Source of the DNA: a bacterium
Lineage (GTDB): Bacteria; Patescibacteriota; Minisyncoccia; Phycocordibacterales; VMEP01
Reading direction: 5' to 3'
Assembly: GCA_030699625.1 (NCBI GenBank)
Contig: JAUYLU010000065.1
Span: 1-5,589 of the forward strand
Length of the DNA stretch: 5,589 nucleotides
Shown: piece after piece, positions 4,968 to 5,589 of the stretch
How the letters are laid out: every line of letters begins with the position of its first letter
How positions within the stretch are numbered: the stretch's first letter is position 1
Notes under the pieces: model-generated
Database searches by the model: none
Seen by the model: the letters and a program-made list of their open reading frames with translations, nothing else
Told to the model about the DNA's origin: nothing
Position numbers and translations under genes: made by a program

Positions 4968-5240
4968 TTATTGGATGTTGGCGAACTTTTTCATCTTCGT
5001 CCTGCCGTCGAAACCCGTTTTTCTCTTGGTGGTGAACTTCACCTTGCCTTCCTTAAGGGCGAAGAGCGTGTGGTCCTTGCCGATGCCGACGTTCACGCCC
5101 GGAAGGATTTTGGTGCCGCGCTGGCGCACGATAATGGCCCCGCAGAGCGCTTTCTCCCCGTCGTAAAGCTTCGTGCCGAGAAACTTCGGTCCGGAATCGC
5201 TTAGGTTTTTCGCCGCGCCGGCGGCCTTTTTAGATGCCAT
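4968..5240 (-). CDS. rpmA: 50S ribosomal protein bL27
   Basis: A 90-residue ribosomal protein whose N-terminus reaches the peptidyl transferase centre and helps place tRNA. The sequence begins [19 protein letters not shown] and contains the conserved IIVRQRGTK (37-45) and [12 protein letters not shown], with a C-terminus ending KKFANIQ. It starts directly with the mature-type N-terminus and has no Firmicutes-style cleaved extension. Residue 3 is Ser where many bacteria have His. The ATG at 5240 has no Shine-Dalgarno upstream. Its usual partner rplU is not next to it: the upstream neighbour is a divergent gene. It converges on the small gene across the shared terminator. A weak minus-strand promoter (TTGATA, 16 nt, TAGACT) could be drawn near 5300-5335 but is not listed separately. 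Confidence 0.97.
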   Translation of the reverse strand: MASKKAAGAAKNLSDSGPKFLGTKLYDGEKALCGAIIVRQRGTKILPGVNVGIGKDHTLFALKEGKVKFTTKRKTGFDGRTKMKKFANIQ

Positions 5241-5259
5241 AGGGGTAGTTTGTAGCTTT

Positions 5260-5294
5260 CCCGCCTAAGTTGTGCTTCGCAAAATTTTGGCGGG
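5260..5294. repeat. CCCGCC/GGCGGG inverted repeat upstream of rpmA
   Basis: CCCGCC (5260-5265) and GGCGGG (5289-5294) enclose 23 nt containing TTGTGCTTCGCAAAATTTT. It lies in the rpmA leader on the minus strand and just before the plus-strand promoter of the next gene. It could be an mRNA leader hairpin or a short dispersed repeat. Confidence 0.5.
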
Positions 5295-5316
5295 TAAACA
5301 GTTTTTAGTCTATAGT
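5287..5316 (+). promoter_or_regulatory. Promoter for the membrane-anchored protein gene
   Basis: TTGGCG (5287-5292) is followed by an 18-nt spacer and TATAGT (5311-5316). The transcript would begin near 5323, about 35 nt before the ATG at 5358. The -35 overlaps the right arm of the GGCGGG inverted repeat. Confidence 0.5.
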
Positions 5317-5357
5317 TTAAATACCGAATATCAAACGACTCCATGAGGCTACCAGAA

Positions 5358-5589
5358 ATGCGCTTCAAAATCAAGATTTTCATGAGAGCATGCCGTGACC
5401 GGCTTGAATCCCCGCCTGTCTATTTCCCGCTCATCCTAGTCCTTGTCGCCCTCGTTTCGTTCGGGTTCGGCCGCCTTTCGCTTCTCGAAGAAAGGCGGCC
5501 CCCGCTCCGCATCACGGGCGGCATCGAGGCGCCGCTTCCAGTGCCCGCGAAAACCGCTTCTGCCGCCGCGGCGAGCGCCCTTCAGGCAG
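5358..5589 (+). CDS. Membrane-anchored small protein, 3' end missing
   Basis: The first 77 residues are visible. A basic N-terminus (MRFKIKIFMRACRDR) leads into one hydrophobic segment at about 21-38 ending GFGRLSLLEE, then a Pro/Ala-rich stretch (PLPVPAKTASAAAASA) typical of an extracytoplasmic linker. This suggests an N-in, C-out single-pass protein. The FG(F/L)GRLS pattern after the membrane segment resembles a group of Parcubacteria hypothetical proteins that I recall carrying a small C-terminal domain with Cys and His residues; that part is outside the window, so this is inference. The ATG at 5358 is chosen for GAGG nine bases upstream; in-frame ATGs at 5343 and 5382 are alternatives. 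Confidence 0.72.
   Translation, partial: MRFKIKIFMRACRDRLESPPVYFPLILVLVALVSFGFGRLSLLEERRPPLRITGGIEAPLPVPAKTASAAAASALQA

Noticed and set aside
5201..5383. Minus-strand open frame of 60 residues upstream of rpmA
   Set aside because: It overlaps the rpmA start and the opposing promoter region, has no family resemblance and no start signal.

Overview
The window looks like a piece of a Candidate Phyla Radiation genome, most likely a Parcubacteria-type (Patescibacteria) lineage. This is inferred from the protein styles: short compact L27 and L9 variants, a small N-terminally anchored protein with an 'FGFGRLS' segment of a kind I associate with Parcubacteria, a DPS/DPT-type NRAMP relative, and genes mostly without Shine-Dalgarno sequences. 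The presence of bL9 argues against those CPR lineages that lack it. Placement rests on recognition only; no search was run.

Layout from left to right. (1) A minus-strand pair: an NRAMP-family metal transporter (2322 down to 1060), followed 18 bp later by cysS (1041 down to 1, truncated by the window edge), both probably driven by one promoter at 2373-2401. (2) A gene-free stretch, 2402-2766, filled by a tandem array of four hairpin units plus one half unit. Their stems differ but covary, and each carries a facing, mirror-symmetric TCGCTC internal loop. The two divergent promoters sit at the two edges of this array. (3) A plus-strand S41 C-terminal processing peptidase (2767-4011), probably leaderless. 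(4) A 192-bp gap packed with inverted and direct repeats, including two mutually exclusive hairpins, one of which would mask the rplI start. (5) rplI (bL9) and a small unrecognised protein on the plus strand, closed by a near-perfect bidirectional terminator shared with convergent rpmA (bL27, minus strand). (6) A short divergent promoter region and the 5' part of a small membrane-anchored protein running off the right edge.

Most genes are housekeeping (tRNA charging, ribosome, periplasmic or cell-envelope proteolysis, metal transport). The unexplained content lies between genes: the 2402-2757 hairpin array is the strongest candidate for something undescribed, followed by the possible translational switch ahead of rplI and the altered metal-site motifs of the NRAMP protein. 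The long ORFs antisense to cysS, the NRAMP gene and the S41 gene are codon-bias shadows.
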